DNA of 64,000 nt from Leuctra nigra. Its lineage: Eukaryota > Arthropoda > Insecta > Plecoptera > Leuctridae. This document shows, in pieces, positions 51,401 through 62,700 of the stretch (within the stretch, counting starts at the first letter, position 1; every line of letters starts with the position of its first letter). The stretch lies in assembly GCA_934045905.1 (NCBI GenBank), contig OW203762.1, positions 20,864,345 to 20,928,344 of the forward strand. Direction: 5' to 3'. The translations under genes were made by a program, and so were the position numbers. The notes beneath the pieces are model-generated. The model saw only the letters and a program-made list of their open reading frames with translations, was not told the origin of the DNA and made no database searches.

Positions 51401-54400
51401 GATATGCAACGTCAGCATGCAAGTTACAGCAGAGTAAGCATATCTCAACACGGTTTCACTGTGTGACCGTCTGTGTAGTTCAGATGTTCGAGCCCTCGCC
51501 TGGTAACTGAGATGTCCTGTGTTCGAACCCCGGTCCACCCGGATATTAGACACATCTACCTAAATCTTTTCTATATTACCTATATCTGTTACGATTTCTC
51601 GTTTTTTAAATATAATTCGAAAACTATTTATTCTGACATTATCTTTTCACTACGAGGAAGAACATGATGCCGGATTTGGAGGAATGTAAAAGTAGTAAAG
51701 TAAAAGCTGATTATGCGCTAACTATAGTTTAAACCATTTAAACTAGATTTAACAGTTTAATGGACCAATGGTGATGGGAGGAATGTAGAATAATAGTTCT
51801 CTTAACTCACACTAGAGCAGCACTGTCCAAATAGTGGGAGAAAGAGCCAATCAAATGTTTGGGGGAAAGACAGTTGAAGTTCAAAATGGATCCATTTGCT
51901 ATTTGATTACTATTGATTACTGTGCTGTCACAGCCTTCTTGACGGTCACGGCCCACATCCTTCTGTCATCTGTTTTATTCGTGATGTCACATAGCAAGAT
52001 AATGACTATAGTGGTCCATTATATAACTGTTATATTTCTACAAGGTACAATCATTGGTACGAGATATAATAAACAAAATTGCAACAATGGGAACGTTTTC
52101 TTAAATTTTTTATTCTAACTTTTGGATTAAATTCAACTGTTTCAATCATTATCAATCATTGGCTGTGCCGCAAAATTTAATACAACATTAATTAACTTTG
52201 GTAATACCGGCCCTAATTTGTGGATGCACGAAAATTTTATTTTCACAATTTTTTTCACAATTTATACCTGCAAAATCATTGCAAATAGAATCGTGCCTGA
52301 AAACTTTGTCTTGGTGCCGCTCGACGGACGGGATGCAGTCAAGTTCACCTCGATAGAAGGCGCGGGAGGGGATCGAGGGGACTTTGGATGCCGCGTGGGC
52401 AGTGGAATCCACTTGGATGCAGCAAGCATCCAGATGACTGGCGTTGCGCGCGCAGAGTGCGGGTGCGAGAGAGAAGGAGTGAGAGAGTGATTGAGAGAGA
52501 CAAGCGAACTCTAGCGCTGCGTACGCTTGGATGCCGAACTACACGTTACCCCGTCCCGCGGGGAAGGAAAAAAGCGCAGCAGATTTAACATGGGCGTTGA
52601 ACATCTTATTCTGTTCTTCAATCAACGGACTGAGGCAGTGCCCCTCCCCGGGGAAAATATCCTATTTCCACATACACTTTCTTCTGTACTTCTGTGTACT
52701 TCCAACAATTCACAAATAATTCATGTGTCTTTTTAAATTACAAAGAAATATCTTTAAGTTATTTTCATATCTCAAATTATTGCTCATGGTAGTGAATTTC
52801 TATTTCTGAAGCAATACCCTCGAGGCATTTCATATTCTCCAAAAAAAATTCAACCCCTACTTTTTCCCCTACTTTGACACCTCTTGCACTGTAAATGTTG
52901 TCATTTTAGATGTAATTTAGATTGCAGAGCAGATCTGACTGACATACCCAATGCTCTAAAATTATTTAAACTAGGTAATCCAAGAGTCATTTTTCAAAAA
53001 TTTCCCTGCGAGGCAGTTTTCTGGGGGCGCTACCCCCAGACCCCTCTTGAGTCCAGCGATAACTCTTAGGGTGGCCATCTTAGGGTGACCTTTTTCAAAA
53101 TTCATTAAATTCATCCATGATATTCCTAAAAATTGCAAATAAAATTACATAGGTACTAAATTTTAAAGAATATTTTTAATCTATGTTCCAAATGTGTTCA
53201 ATCACCACTAAAATAGTAAATGTTTCAAAAAATTATCTCTGGGGCTAAATTGGGGGGTCTTGCCCCCCAAATTCCCCGTGGGTCGTGAACGATACAGATT
53301 GGGTTTGTTTTCGGCGCCCTGACACTATTTCTTGCTAGGACTGCACCCCTGTGTCATAGCCACATATTACTTACTTGCCGTGCTCATCCGGCACAATGAA
53401 GCCTTGTGGGCCCGGTCGGTTAGAAGCGCCAGCCCAGAAGAACGTGTCTGCACCGTTGCCATCGTAGTTGAAGTTCGTCACGAGGAGAGTGAACTGGTCC
53501 ACGGCATGAACCTCGCCCGAGACCTGATGATGGTAGGAGTTGATCTTCCCGAGGTATTTGCCTCGGTACACTTCTTTCTCTTCGCAAGCAACATCTGTGG
53601 AACCAGTAATAAATCAACTGGTAGCCGTCGTAGATCAATTTTAGAAAATGTTTTATGTGTGTGAATTAATTAGACAATCTGTTATAAATTAATTACATAT
53701 AAAAGCAAAGATTGACAAATGTGATGAGAGTATTTTCTAGTACTCCCTGTTCTAACTTCTAAGTATACTTCAATTCCTAGCACAATTAATATTCACTTTG
53801 TTGTAGAGAAAGACTACCAAGGATGCATTTCCTAGGATTATTCCTCAAATCAGAAAATGAAAAATTGCAACCTGAATATCAAAATAAAGTTTTGCAAATC
53901 TATAGATATTCCGAAGTTACCGGCGCCCCTTCCCCTCCTTCCCTCTGAGTCTGATCAATTGCCAATTAGGGTCAGAAAGTGGTGGTAATCTTTATTTTCA
54001 TATGTAATTTTTTACATATTTTTGATTGGGCTCTTATATATGAGCACGGGCAGTCGTGCCCTTATTGTTTGGAGATTTATGTTTATAGTTGTATGTGTAC
54101 CTCAAATAATTTCCTTTTCTGTCACTTTTTTTTTAGCAGGTATTTTTATTTAGGAATTGGCGTCCTGGCGCTCACCCAAAATCCAACCCTATCCATCATC
54201 TGCCACTAGAAGTACAATTTTTCTAAATAATCAAATGCAAAACCGAGTACCTAGGTACCTATAATATTAAAATTAGGCATATTATGCAAAACTATTAGAA
54301 TTTTACTTTGAAATGAAACGCCATTTATTTAAATTGCACTTCGAGCTACAGACCATTTATGTCAAATTTAAATAACTTGCTTATTTATTATTTTAAAAAT

Positions 54401-54953
54401 ATTATAAATTTATGTCATAAATATTTATGAGTTCGGGAAGCTATCTGCTATTTGTCTTTCTTCCAAGGACACAGGTTTGAATGGAAGTTGGAACCAATTC
54501 TATTTCGACGAAAATAATTGATTGAAAATGATAAATATCATCACCATGATACTTCAAGAAGTAGCACGCCCTAATTATAATTAAAATTACTTCATGATAC
54601 AAACGTATGTACCTAATAAAAAATTAATTGGTAATACTTCGATTTCACCGTTTCAGCTCAATGATCACAATTTAAATTTTATGCTAAGCTACATTTAATT
54701 CCAGCATTTTTATTGAAAAACAAATAAATAATTAAAAGTAGGTACTCCTTTGTATCGTTTTTTAAAAAATAATATCGATGTAGACACTTTTAAAGAACAC
54801 CGACGGAAATCTATGATTCATAGCACAAAGACTGTCCTACCCACACATTGACATTTCCAATCACACTTTCATTATTGTATCGAAAACATATTAAAAATAC
54901 TGACCATACACAATCCACAGTAAAACACAGAAATGCAATACAATACATTTCAT
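42454..54953 (-). CDS. Skeletor: Skeletor-like protein: DM13-DM13-DOMON, membrane-anchored
   Basis: Thirteen exons: 54905-54953, 53375-53594, 46214-46488, 45819-45891, 45508-45682, 45239-45344, 45023-45159, 44810-44945, 44547-44733, 44310-44410, 43972-44226, 42766-42873, 42454-42674. All phases agree, 680 aa. Residues 1-16 are a hydrophobic signal peptide (MKCIVLHFCVLLWIVY). DM13-1 is at ~22-89 (NFNYDGNGADTFFWAG) and DM13-2 at ~139-205 (EFNYNGKALDTFFWVG). Each is followed by a YLNKDFTLTMPD or YVNEDVILQMPG module. DOMON is at ~270-420 (LQVSWDYF, DDYIAFGISG). A second conserved region at ~488-571 has FRVRGGNNPHNAATYHPLII and GVEFTRRG. Near the C-terminus IVIPVIVAAITACTFIW is a membrane span or GPI signal. 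Drosophila Skeletor was described at the spindle matrix; the signal peptide here favours a secreted or surface protein. Exon 10 uses a GTTGGA donor. Start chosen because this ATG, not the overlapping one 5 bases on, gives both the signal peptide and the right phase. Confidence 0.92.
42959..43647. mobile_element. ~690-bp fold-back palindrome in a Skeletor-like intron
   Basis: Arms of roughly 260-300 bp: the left starts TTCCGCTCGATTGGAGTGCC and the right ends GGCACTCCAATCGAGCGGAA. Conserved blocks such as CCTGACGTGCCTTCAATTTT and TTAGTTTTAGTAAATTATTT occur on one arm and in reverse complement on the other. The AT-rich loop is near 43210-43400. The intron transcript would form a very long hairpin. 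Confidence 0.85.
45423..45500. repeat. three tandem 26-bp units next to a splice donor
   Basis: The unit ATTGTATTGTGGTATTAGTA followed by GGTGTG occurs three times with one substitution. On the minus strand it starts 7 bases inside the intron after Skeletor-like exon 5 (ends 45508), so the array extends to the edge of the donor site. Confidence 0.85.
47125..47802. mobile_element. fold-back element, copy 1 (TA-flanked, 678 bp)
   Basis: Starts GTCCAGTAATTT and ends AAATTACTGGGC, between TA at 47123-47124 and 47803-47804. Almost the whole length is one inverted repeat: CACTAATTGCAACAGAAGG, CAGAAAAATGCCCTCTACAA and CTCATCGTTTGGGAAATATG each recur as reverse complements. Sister of the interrupted copy at 59837-61580. 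Non-coding. Confidence 0.85.
48060..48200. repeat. inverted repeat with GC-rich stem
   Basis: ACACGCCGAAGCGCCGACCT continuing TGAAA faces TTTCAAGGTCGGCGCTTCGG continuing CGTGT (48118-48183), a 25-bp perfect stem. An outer pair GTTTACAGCTCGG / CGAGCTGTAAAC lies around it. Likely a MITE. It sits just upstream of the TTAA element. Confidence 0.7.
48217..48561. mobile_element. piggyBac-type MITE with TTAA duplication
   Basis: Ends AGGTGGGCTGTCATGG and, reverse-complemented, AGGTGGGCTATCACGG. Flanked by TTAA at 48213-48216 and 48562-48565. 345 bp, no transposase. TTAA is the hallmark target of piggyBac elements. Confidence 0.8.
49470..49870. repeat. fragment of the 820-bp repeat family
   Basis: Contains AATCGGTATGAAATTTTGCA, TTTGTATGGTCATCGGGACC and the end CGCTTATCAATGCGTTACAC followed by AGAGCGTTTTTA, the terminal motif of the 11431 and 15130 copies. 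A separate short reverse piece (AAAACGCTCTGTGTAACGCG) lies at ~50237. Confidence 0.5.
51077..51253. mobile_element. TIR element (MITE) of ~180 bp
   Basis: Arms of about 45 bp: AGTGTAAATTTTGGCGGGAA and CGGCGAGCGATGTCAT on the left; on the right, ATGACATCACTCGCCG and TTTCCGCCAGAATTTACACT. Mismatches are scattered. The target duplication is not clear. Confidence 0.65.
51380..51550 (+). mobile_element. tRNA-related SINE or tRNA-like remnant
   Basis: TGTGTAGTTCAGATG resembles an A-box, and GTGTTCGAACCCCGGT is a strong B-box about 55 bases on. It is followed by CCACCCGGATATT. The pieces do not fold into a good acceptor stem, so this is not called a tRNA gene. A very similar B-box and tail occurs in the palindrome at 62701-62770. 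Confidence 0.5.
53595..54904. other. Skeletor-like intron 1
   Basis: AT-rich, with a short stretch of simple sequence and no recognisable exon or complete transposon. Frames here are short and lack coding character. Confidence 0.5.
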
Positions 54954-55960
54954 CGCGGAGATGTTTATAATCGTTGAAAAACAGGCAAAACTCCACACAT
55001 TCTTGCCAGCTGTTTAGCTTCCTGATAGGTGTCTTGTCGAGTCGGTCACCTTCTGAGAGCTGCCTTGCTGGATCCTTCGCGCTCCGCTGGGTACCGCTAT
55101 ACCGACTAGCATTACCACAAATATTGACCCCGAGACCTACATTGCAAATAAACTAGAACAAGTACGAGATCTTAGGAGAGAATGATGACAATAGATAGAA
55201 AACGAACAATGCTTTTTCTTAGATGTGCTAAAATAATTTAGTGACTTGTGAAATAATTGGGGGTGACTGAATTTAACATTACTACTCTTGAGTCTTGAAT
55301 GATACAATACAACTAAAACATTTATTAGTATTACCTACTTATATCACGTTTCATTTTATGCGTTAGTTGACAGATTTATTGACTAAATTTATTGACTGGC
55401 GGATGCAATATTGTAAGTGAGCTTGAGTACATTTGAAATAATTCTTTTTGAATATGTCCAAAATGACAAATGTTGGTTTCTCATGGTTTCTCTGCCTCTC
55501 CAAAAATGTATGGATGAAAATTAAATTACGATTGTAATTGAATAATAGAAGTGACGTGTGAATATTTCAATATAAATAAACTACTTGGAACTATTTATGG
55601 GTTATTATATCATTTAAAAAATAACATAAATTTGTTGCGTTAGAAATCCTCCTACCTAAAAACCTACCTAAAAAATGAAAAATAAAACTGGTAATACTAT
55701 TTCACTCCAGAACGTTCTTTACATTACTCTTTGCAAGCACAGCATCAATTTAATTTATTTAGAGGCGCCTTAGGATGCTTCCTTCCTCTTTGTCCTTGTC
55801 ATAAACATCAATATTTTTGAGGTTCCTAGGAAGTAGGAAAATATGCTTCCTCTTGGGAACAATGTCAGGGGCTTTGGTTTTTAAACATTACGCCTGATCT
55901 ATAGGCAACATATGTTTCATAGCAATGTTGCGTGATGCCAAAGCACTAGTTTCATCTAGT
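54954..55960. promoter_or_regulatory. divergent promoter interval
   Basis: Lies between the minus-strand Skeletor-like start codon and the plus-strand first exon at about 55960-56140. The ~150 bases upstream of the Skeletor-like ATG are comparatively GC-rich and probably contain its 5' UTR. No TATA box is placed with confidence. Confidence 0.35.
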
Positions 55961-56140
55961 ATTCATAGATGGCAGCATTTGTCACGGGAGCAAAATCAAA
56001 ATGAGCACAGCACTCGCCACTCGCTCCGCTAGAGTCGGCGCACGCAACGAGAAGAAACCACTGTGCAGGCGCGTTCGCGTTGACGACTTGCCTGTTTCTG
56101 GTCTGGATTCTTTTGGATAATCGCTTGTTGACCACAATTT
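55960..56140 (+). other. putative non-coding first exon of the CDC42 effector gene
   Basis: A locally GC-rich block (CACTCGCTCCGCTAGAGTCG and following) ends at a consensus donor ACAATTT|GTAAGTAT at 56141. No coding frame fits. The next supported plus-strand acceptor with a coding exon is at 62269, so this is the likely 5' UTR exon of that gene, with a ~6.1-kb intron. Inferred from position only; the start is approximate. Confidence 0.4.
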
Positions 56141-59100
56141 GTAAGTATATCTTGCTCGTTTTATATTACTCTACAATATATCGATAGATATAAGTGAAGT
56201 AAGAGAATGTTAGTTGGCTAAGTTCACCGAATGAAAGACCACAAAAGTACAAAGTGTCAATGGTCTGTACACAAAATGATGGCTGCAGGCAAAGTAACAA
56301 ATTTCGTTGATTAGCCTTGCCTGCCTTCAGTCCGATTATCACGAAGGTTTCAAAAGACTTGCTTCGATATCAATAAAGGTACACGAATACGTGTGTTTGC
56401 TGCACTGTAAAATGGGATTTGAAGACGTTTTGAATTTACCTAGTTGTCAAGTAAAAAAGCTAATCAAATCGGCAAAACAAGTGATTTGTTATGACAGGTT
56501 ATAACTAAGGTTGCGTAGGCTAGGTAGTTTATTATAACATGCATTAAGGTTAGATTCAATCAATGGCAGCATCAAAGTTGCACATTATTCAGTCGATGGT
56601 TACACTGCATCGATAAAATCATGAGTATACCGGTATACTTTGCTGGTTGAAGTAGTACTTACTCTCCAAGAAATTGAGTGGGCAGTGAACCTAGATTCGA
56701 TTAGAACCTGTCTGTAACCCACCGACAGAATATTGACAGTGTAATTTAAAAGTCCATGGTGTAATAATGATATACCTATGTTAGTAATTAATTGGTCCTC
56801 TGGTTTGGCCACAGAATTCCCATAATATTGAAATCATGCCTCATGAGCATAGAGTAGACGTGTCCTTCAAAGTGACTCACTAATTTGCATTGGGGTAGAT
56901 AAGTTTTCTTATCTTCCCAAACCATTTCCTACTACAATGGATCTTCATAATATCTGGTCGCAAAATCGTGCCGTAATTTCCGAATGACTCAGAAATTGTG
57001 TGACTGTACGACATATTGCAGTCCAAAGGTAACTCGAACTGGCCGTCCGTTTCATCTTGGAATCAAATTGATATCGTCTCGTCTCCTCAACAACTTTAGT
57101 CATCAATTTAATTTGAAATGGGCATTAGATTAGCCAAGCTATTTCTACTGTTTTCTTCTAAGTAACAAGACAATGACGCTTTCATATTATTGTTTATTCT
57201 GTGAACGTGATTGTACCTGACTTATCATGTGCAAGATTTTAGAAGACAACACTTGTTTTATTTTATATCAGCACGTGGTTTGATTAGCTACAATATATAC
57301 ATAACTAGACTGCACTATAAGACTAAGAGCATAGAGGTAAGAATTCTTACCTCACTATGGTTAAGGGTAACGTGAAACTGAAAATTATTGACAGTGAAAT
57401 ATGGGTGCATAAGTAATTTGCGATCGTCAAATGTGAAGTATCCTTTGCCAAGTCTTGAGCTGCCTCTAATAGATCATGGCGAATATCAGCAAAGTGCTGG
57501 AACTTCACTTTGTTTTTATCACGTGTTTATTGTGGTCGGCGATGCGAGGCATCTGGATTCAACTGAACAGTGATTGCCTCTGTAATATTTCATCCCAAGT
57601 ATAAACTCTCGGCTTATTGCGAGAATGTAATGTTTCACAAGTTTATGAGGTCGTGAGAAACGCAGACCAGTCTTCTGCTGACTGCTGACTGATATAGCAA
57701 AGATGCCATCCTAGTTTACAAGAGATTAATTGGAATTACAATCCCCTGTAATAATGTTATGTTAACAATAGCGACGACAATAGCCAACGGGTTCTCTGTA
57801 CATGACAATGCAGGCAATGTATAACAATGTATAAATTGCATGCCGTTTAAATTTACAATCTTCAATCTCAACCAATGCATTGCTTTGAAATAGTTTGGGT
57901 TTTATTGTATTCAGGGTTCTGAGTTCTGAAGCGGTAAGAACTCAACAATTACTCGCGTGTCTAATTAACGTTAAAAGTTCTTTGTTGCAAATTCACATGT
58001 TCAGACTATGTTTGGTAACTGAAACTGAAAATATGAGGAAATGCGGTGATTGCGGTGTTTAAAAAGAATTGGCTTCCCATTGTTTTCGCAATTGATAAAA
58101 TGTTGTTTGCGACTGCTATTTGCCGTCAATTACTAGATGTCGGAAGGTCTTCTTATTCAATCATCACTCTTTATTTCAGTGGTTTCATCGTTGTGTTACA
58201 TTAGGCATTCCAATCTGACGTCAGCTACATTATTGCCCGTTTCCAGCAATGTCTAGCTTGGAAGAATCGGTCGGAACAACTCTTCAGATGTTTCGCTTGA
58301 TGTTTACCGGTGCATAATAATTAATTACTTAATTGATAGTTTCTTCCTGTTCCTCGAACAATTAGTTGTCCATGAAATGCGTTAATGTACTCTTCGCTGG
58401 AAGACGGCAAGTCTTGGGAAATCACTCGACAATGGAGGTAGTGTGGGTGACTTCACAATTTATTCATTGTGATTTGTGGTCAAGTCCCGACTCCCATGTG
58501 ACAGTTGAATGACCTTTTTTGCCGCTGATATTGATACGTTCTAATCGCTATTTGCGATATAATTTTATATACTAGAAAATAAATAATTGATAGCTTATCA
58601 AGAGTTGTAAACTACAATGTTTGATTCATGATTCATAATCATTTTATAGGTACCTATATCTACTTCAAACTTAAAAATTATTGCAAATTTTGTTGTCCAT
58701 TACCTACTTGCTGAAACAGTGACCTAAGCTCGAATCATGCTCTCTAGACAGAAAGTGAGATGACAGAAGTGCAAGACCAACTCGTGCAATGTACACGTAA
58801 CGCGTGGTTCCGGTCACGTGTGTTGTGTGTGGCTGATGATTATAACACGGGATGCTGGAATCCTGTGTCAAGATCGTATTCCTATTTCCCATTACATTAG
58901 GAAAGTGAGACGTTATCGCTTTTGTTAAATCATTGACAAGCTTGAATTATCATCCTTACTTGAATGAATGTTTGAAATATTTATCCAAATTTAGTTTAGG
59001 TAGTATTTTTCATTTGCCCTCAAAACTGAATTTCTGAAACCATCCCCCCTTTGGGTAGTATGACCTAGGGTATTAGGCTGCTTAGTAGATAGAAGAATGT

Positions 59101-59836
59101 GGTGTATCTAACACATTCTGCTAAAACACATTGGTTCTTTGTATGTGGCAAAATGTCAAAAAATGGGAGAGAGGACACCTAATTTGAAATTTGGGCCTCT
59201 TATATGCTTTTCAAATATGTACGCTCGTGGTGGCTCGCACAAAATCAATGCCAAATAGTTGATCAATCAAATAATTAACCCCATCACCCCCGTCCACCTC
59301 AATAAGTAGCAAGAGATTTAATAAATTAATTTACCCTAGGTTCCACTGCTACCAGTGGATGAAATGCCTGGAAGAGTATGACTATGGATAAATTATCGAT
59401 CTGTAGGTAGAATAATTTTTCAAATTTGTAATTTACGTTTTTTATTGGTTACACAATGAATACATTACATTACAATACCTACCATAATTTTCAAAATTAT
59501 CATGCTCATTATCATTGTACCTACCAATGAAAATTAGCATTCTTTTTTATTAGAGCGTAGTAGTACCTGCCTACCAAGTGAAAAAAATAATCTTCAATTT
59601 CAATTCGATTTTGTCACTTTACTTCAAGGTACAATAGGTAGACACTTGGCCAAATAAAAAATACCTATCTGTGAACAAATTCGAATGACTTCTGGTCATA
59701 TGTCCATAACAATCAATTAATGCTTGTTATTATTATCATTATACTTCACAGATTTATTGAGCAATCACTTTTAGTTGTGCCAAGTGCTATGCATTACTTT
59801 AAAGTAGCAAGGTACCTGTCTGGGTTTGAAACAATA
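56141..59836. other. proximal part of the putative 6-kb intron
   Basis: AT-rich, with no exon, RNA gene or clear transposon recognised. Open frames (for example 56307-56504) start at non-ATG codons and look random. Confidence 0.45.
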
Positions 59837-61580
59837 GTCCAGTCAAATCAGGCTTAACTCTTTGAAGCACAAATTATGTCAATTAAAATTCTTTAAGAAT
59901 TCGTGGATTTTTTCTATATTTTTGTTTATAACGAATTAATTGCAAATTTCATTAATTTTTATTTTATTTTTTTTCCAACCCGTTTGGTCAAAATTTTGTG
60001 GTATAATTTCTATACCACTGTGCAGGAAGGGACTGGGAATCACTTATAACTGAATTGGTTTTAGATTTCATAAATGCCAAATATTGTTTCTGAATTGTAA
60101 GGAAAGACATGTTTTACCATGTAATTCATCTTTACATGATTTATCTTCGTGTAACTTATTAAATTAGTGTATTTAAGTAGGTAATTAATATAATTTTTCA
60201 ATAATTGCAAAATAATGAAAGGAAAAACCATGGCACCATGTGGCCCCATGGTACCATGTGAAAAATCATGGCACAGTGGTACCTTACAAGTAGCACAGGA
60301 AAATGCCCGATGAAGTTTCGAATCATTGCAAGGGGAACGACGTCTTCACTATCGCTCCGCTTCCGTTGCCCACCGTCGCTTCTTCCTCGCTTCTTCCGTC
60401 GCTTATTCCTCAGATTCAGATATGCATTCAATAGTTACCTCTGGTTGTCGAGAATCATTGGCAACTCACATATATTATAGTTATTCTTTCAATACAAGGG
60501 TAGATTATAATTTAAAAAAGTAGGGTTATAGTTCGTGTGGACTGTTCATGCACGGTGGTATAGTTTCCAAACCACCTTGTTTGATAACAAATTAATTACC
60601 TTAATTAATAAATTTATACAATTGACACATTATAATATCATCAAACACCCTTTTATACAAATGTTTTTATTGCAATATTGCGTAAAGTTATTACTTAGCA
60701 AAAATTATGACGTTTTCACATAAGTCTGCATCAGTTTACAGAAAACAAAAAAAATCCTTGGTTTCATACAAGGCTGTGACCGCTGTACAAGACCGCACCC
60801 TCCCGCCATCTCTCAGGCGCTGTCTGTACTACTTGACTAAGAATCTAACGTGGTACTAAAACCATACCACTGTGCTTCAAAGGAACAAAATAATTATTTT
60901 CAAGGTGGTACGTTTTTAATACCACTGTGCTTCAAAGAGTTAAAAATGTCCAAACCCAAAATAAATTGTAACATTTGGTTTTTTGTGTCATTCTCTTCAG
61001 AAAAATGCCCTCTACAACATATTCAAAATCCGCGCACAGGAAGTACTTTTTAATCACTTTTTAAGTTTCTTTCCCATGCTAATTCCATCTTGCAAAAAAA
61101 ATAAAAATTTAATGTTACTCCGATTTTGACGAAACTTGGCAGAATTGTTCACCATCCTAAATGAACAAAAAAGATCTCTTAACGTTTTTCTCTAAATCTC
61201 ATCGTTTGGGAAATATGGCCCATCGAAAAGTCATATTTTAGTCTGTTTTCGACTTTCCGAGTATAATTTGACGATTTGCGAGGTCCATATTTCCCAAACG
61301 ATAAGATTTACAGAAAAACGCTAAGAAAACTTTTTTTGATCATTTAGTATGTTGAACAATTCTGCCAAGTTTCGTCAAAATCGGAGTAACATAAAAAAAG
61401 TTTTTTTTTGCAAGATGGAATTAACATGGGAAATTAACTTAAAAAGTGATTAAAAAGTATTTCCGGTGCGCGGATTTTGGCGGATTTTGGATATGTTGTA
61501 GAGGGCATTTTTCTGAACAAATGACACCAAAAAACCAAATGTTACAATTGGTTTTGGGTTAATCTCTCGTTTGACTGGAC
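59837..61580. mobile_element. fold-back element, copy 2, interrupted by another transposon
   Basis: TA-flanked (59835-59836 and 61581-61582) with ends GTCCAGTCAAA and TTTGACTGGAC. The right arm is intact. The left arm is split after its first ~17 bases by the 1,082-bp TTAA element at 59858-60939. Without that insert and one TTAA it is ~658 bp and matches 47125-47802 through the core (CAGAAAAATGCCCTCTACAA, ATCTCATCGTTTGGGAAATA). Terminal arms differ between the two copies. Confidence 0.85.
59858..60939. mobile_element. TTAA-flanked non-autonomous element nested in the fold-back
   Basis: Ends CTCTTTGAAGCAC and GTGCTTCAAAGAG are exact inverted repeats, with TTAA at 59854-59857 and 60940-60943. 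The interior repeats a GTGGTA...TACCACTGTG motif several times (60000, 60270, 60866, 60905). The longest frames are under 80 codons and unrelated to transposase, so a piggyBac-type non-autonomous element is the best reading. Confidence 0.8.
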
Positions 61581-62284
61581 TACAAGTAAAAACCTCTCTG
61601 AGCTCCGACTACAGAATTCCACTTCACATGCTGTGTAATGTCAGATGTCTCAGAAATTTGCTGTGGTATGTAGGTATACTATAGTGATGTCACTAGAGAA
61701 ATTCCTCGAGTAAGAGCAATTTCTTAGTGGGATTGTTTACCTACAAAAGCTAGGTAGTTTTTCAAAAAAATATTGAAAGAAGTAGTATCTTACCTGAAGG
61801 CTACATTCAACATATTTAATCGAACTTTATTATATTGGCACAGCACATCATGATTGAACAAATTTACGTTTCAAATATTTCAATTTACCACCTCCTGTTT
61901 GAGCAACCAATGGAAAGAGAACTTAACTTATTTTAAGATGAATTATGTTGTATTAGACCCCATAAATAGGCCCGCTACAGGTTGGATCACTTGTCGACAA
62001 CTTCTGACATTATTTTTCATGGTACCTAAATCTCGTAATTGCTCCATTTTTAGTGCTATCAGAGAATCTATCTGAACCATGTAGCATCTTCAATTGAACT
62101 TTGGTTCAAAGAATTAAAAATCACGTTCCATCGGAGACATTTTTTGGGAAACTTATCGAAAAAGTTCTCCGAATTCTCGAGAAATTTACAACACCCGTTG
62201 AACCCCTGTTGAAATGGTGCACATTCAAGTTGGTATTTGTTTGCTTACATAAGTTTCTCCTGCACACAGGTCTGCTACCACCCA

Positions 62285-62545
62285 ATGTCAGGCTATCAGT
62301 CCGGCAATATGGCAGGCGAGTTGTGGCTCCAGATCTTCTCTTGTTGCGGCGGCACGCAGCCTGCGAGGAAACGCGTTCAACGGACACGCATCGACCGCTC
62401 GATGATCGGAGAGCCGACGAACTTCAAGCACACCGGCCACATCGGCTCCGGAGACGTGGAAATGGGCAACTCACACTTGCGAGCAATACAGAACCAGATG
62501 CAGTCCAAGGGAGGCTACGAGACAGCCTACGCAACCCAAGTGAGG
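62285..62545 (+). CDS. CDC42SE: CDC42 small effector (CRIB domain), partial
   Basis: Small membrane-tethered CDC42-binding protein affecting actin and cell shape. The exon begins after a CACACAG acceptor (exon start 62270). ATG at 62285 gives [20 protein letters not shown]; a second in-frame ATG at 62309 gives the shorter start closer to vertebrate CDC42SE. A Cys-Cys pair (residues 19-20) fits palmitoylation and a basic stretch ([12 protein letters not shown]) fits membrane binding. The CRIB motif is [18 protein letters not shown] at about residues 39-56, followed by the family signature [11 protein letters not shown]. The exon ends at AGG|GTGAGT (62546), with another possible donor 6 bases earlier. 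The short C-terminal exon was not found in the remaining 1.4 kb and probably lies beyond the window. Without splicing the frame reaches a stop at 62597-62599. Confidence 0.88.
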
Positions 62546-62700
62546 GTGAGTTTGCAGAGCGGAATGTCCAGAACCACACTCACAGTATTGAAATTCTAAA
62601 GTTCTGAATCCATAGGAAATAATTCCCACAAAAATCTTATTTGTAATTTTTAGGTATAGTACACCTAGTACTGATCGAAAGGGATGTGCGTTGTAAGTTG

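Larger units (their letters stand above)
46489..53374. other. large Skeletor-like intron 2
   Basis: 6.9 kb between the DM13-1 exon and the next exon. It holds a fold-back element (47125-47802), an inverted repeat (48060-48200), a TTAA element (48217-48561), fragments of the 820-bp repeat family (49470-49870, ~50240-50265), a TIR element (51077-51253) and a tRNA-like SINE (~51380-51550). Two GC-rich patches at about 46870-47120 and 52310-52580 have promoter-like composition. No additional exon was recognised. Confidence 0.55.

Noticed and set aside
51440..51530. Functional tRNA gene
   Set aside because: A-box and B-box motifs are present, but no matching acceptor stem or regular anticodon arm could be drawn. 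It is better read as a SINE or tRNA remnant.
54905..54948. Alternative Skeletor-like start MYCIAFLCF at 54948
   Set aside because: It can be phased only with a weaker donor and gives a poorer signal peptide. The overlapping ATG at 54953 gives MKCIVLHFCVLLWIVY and an in-phase GTCAGT donor.
59858..60939. Transposase gene inside the nested TTAA element
   Set aside because: No frame reaches 80 codons and none shows piggyBac catalytic-domain features.
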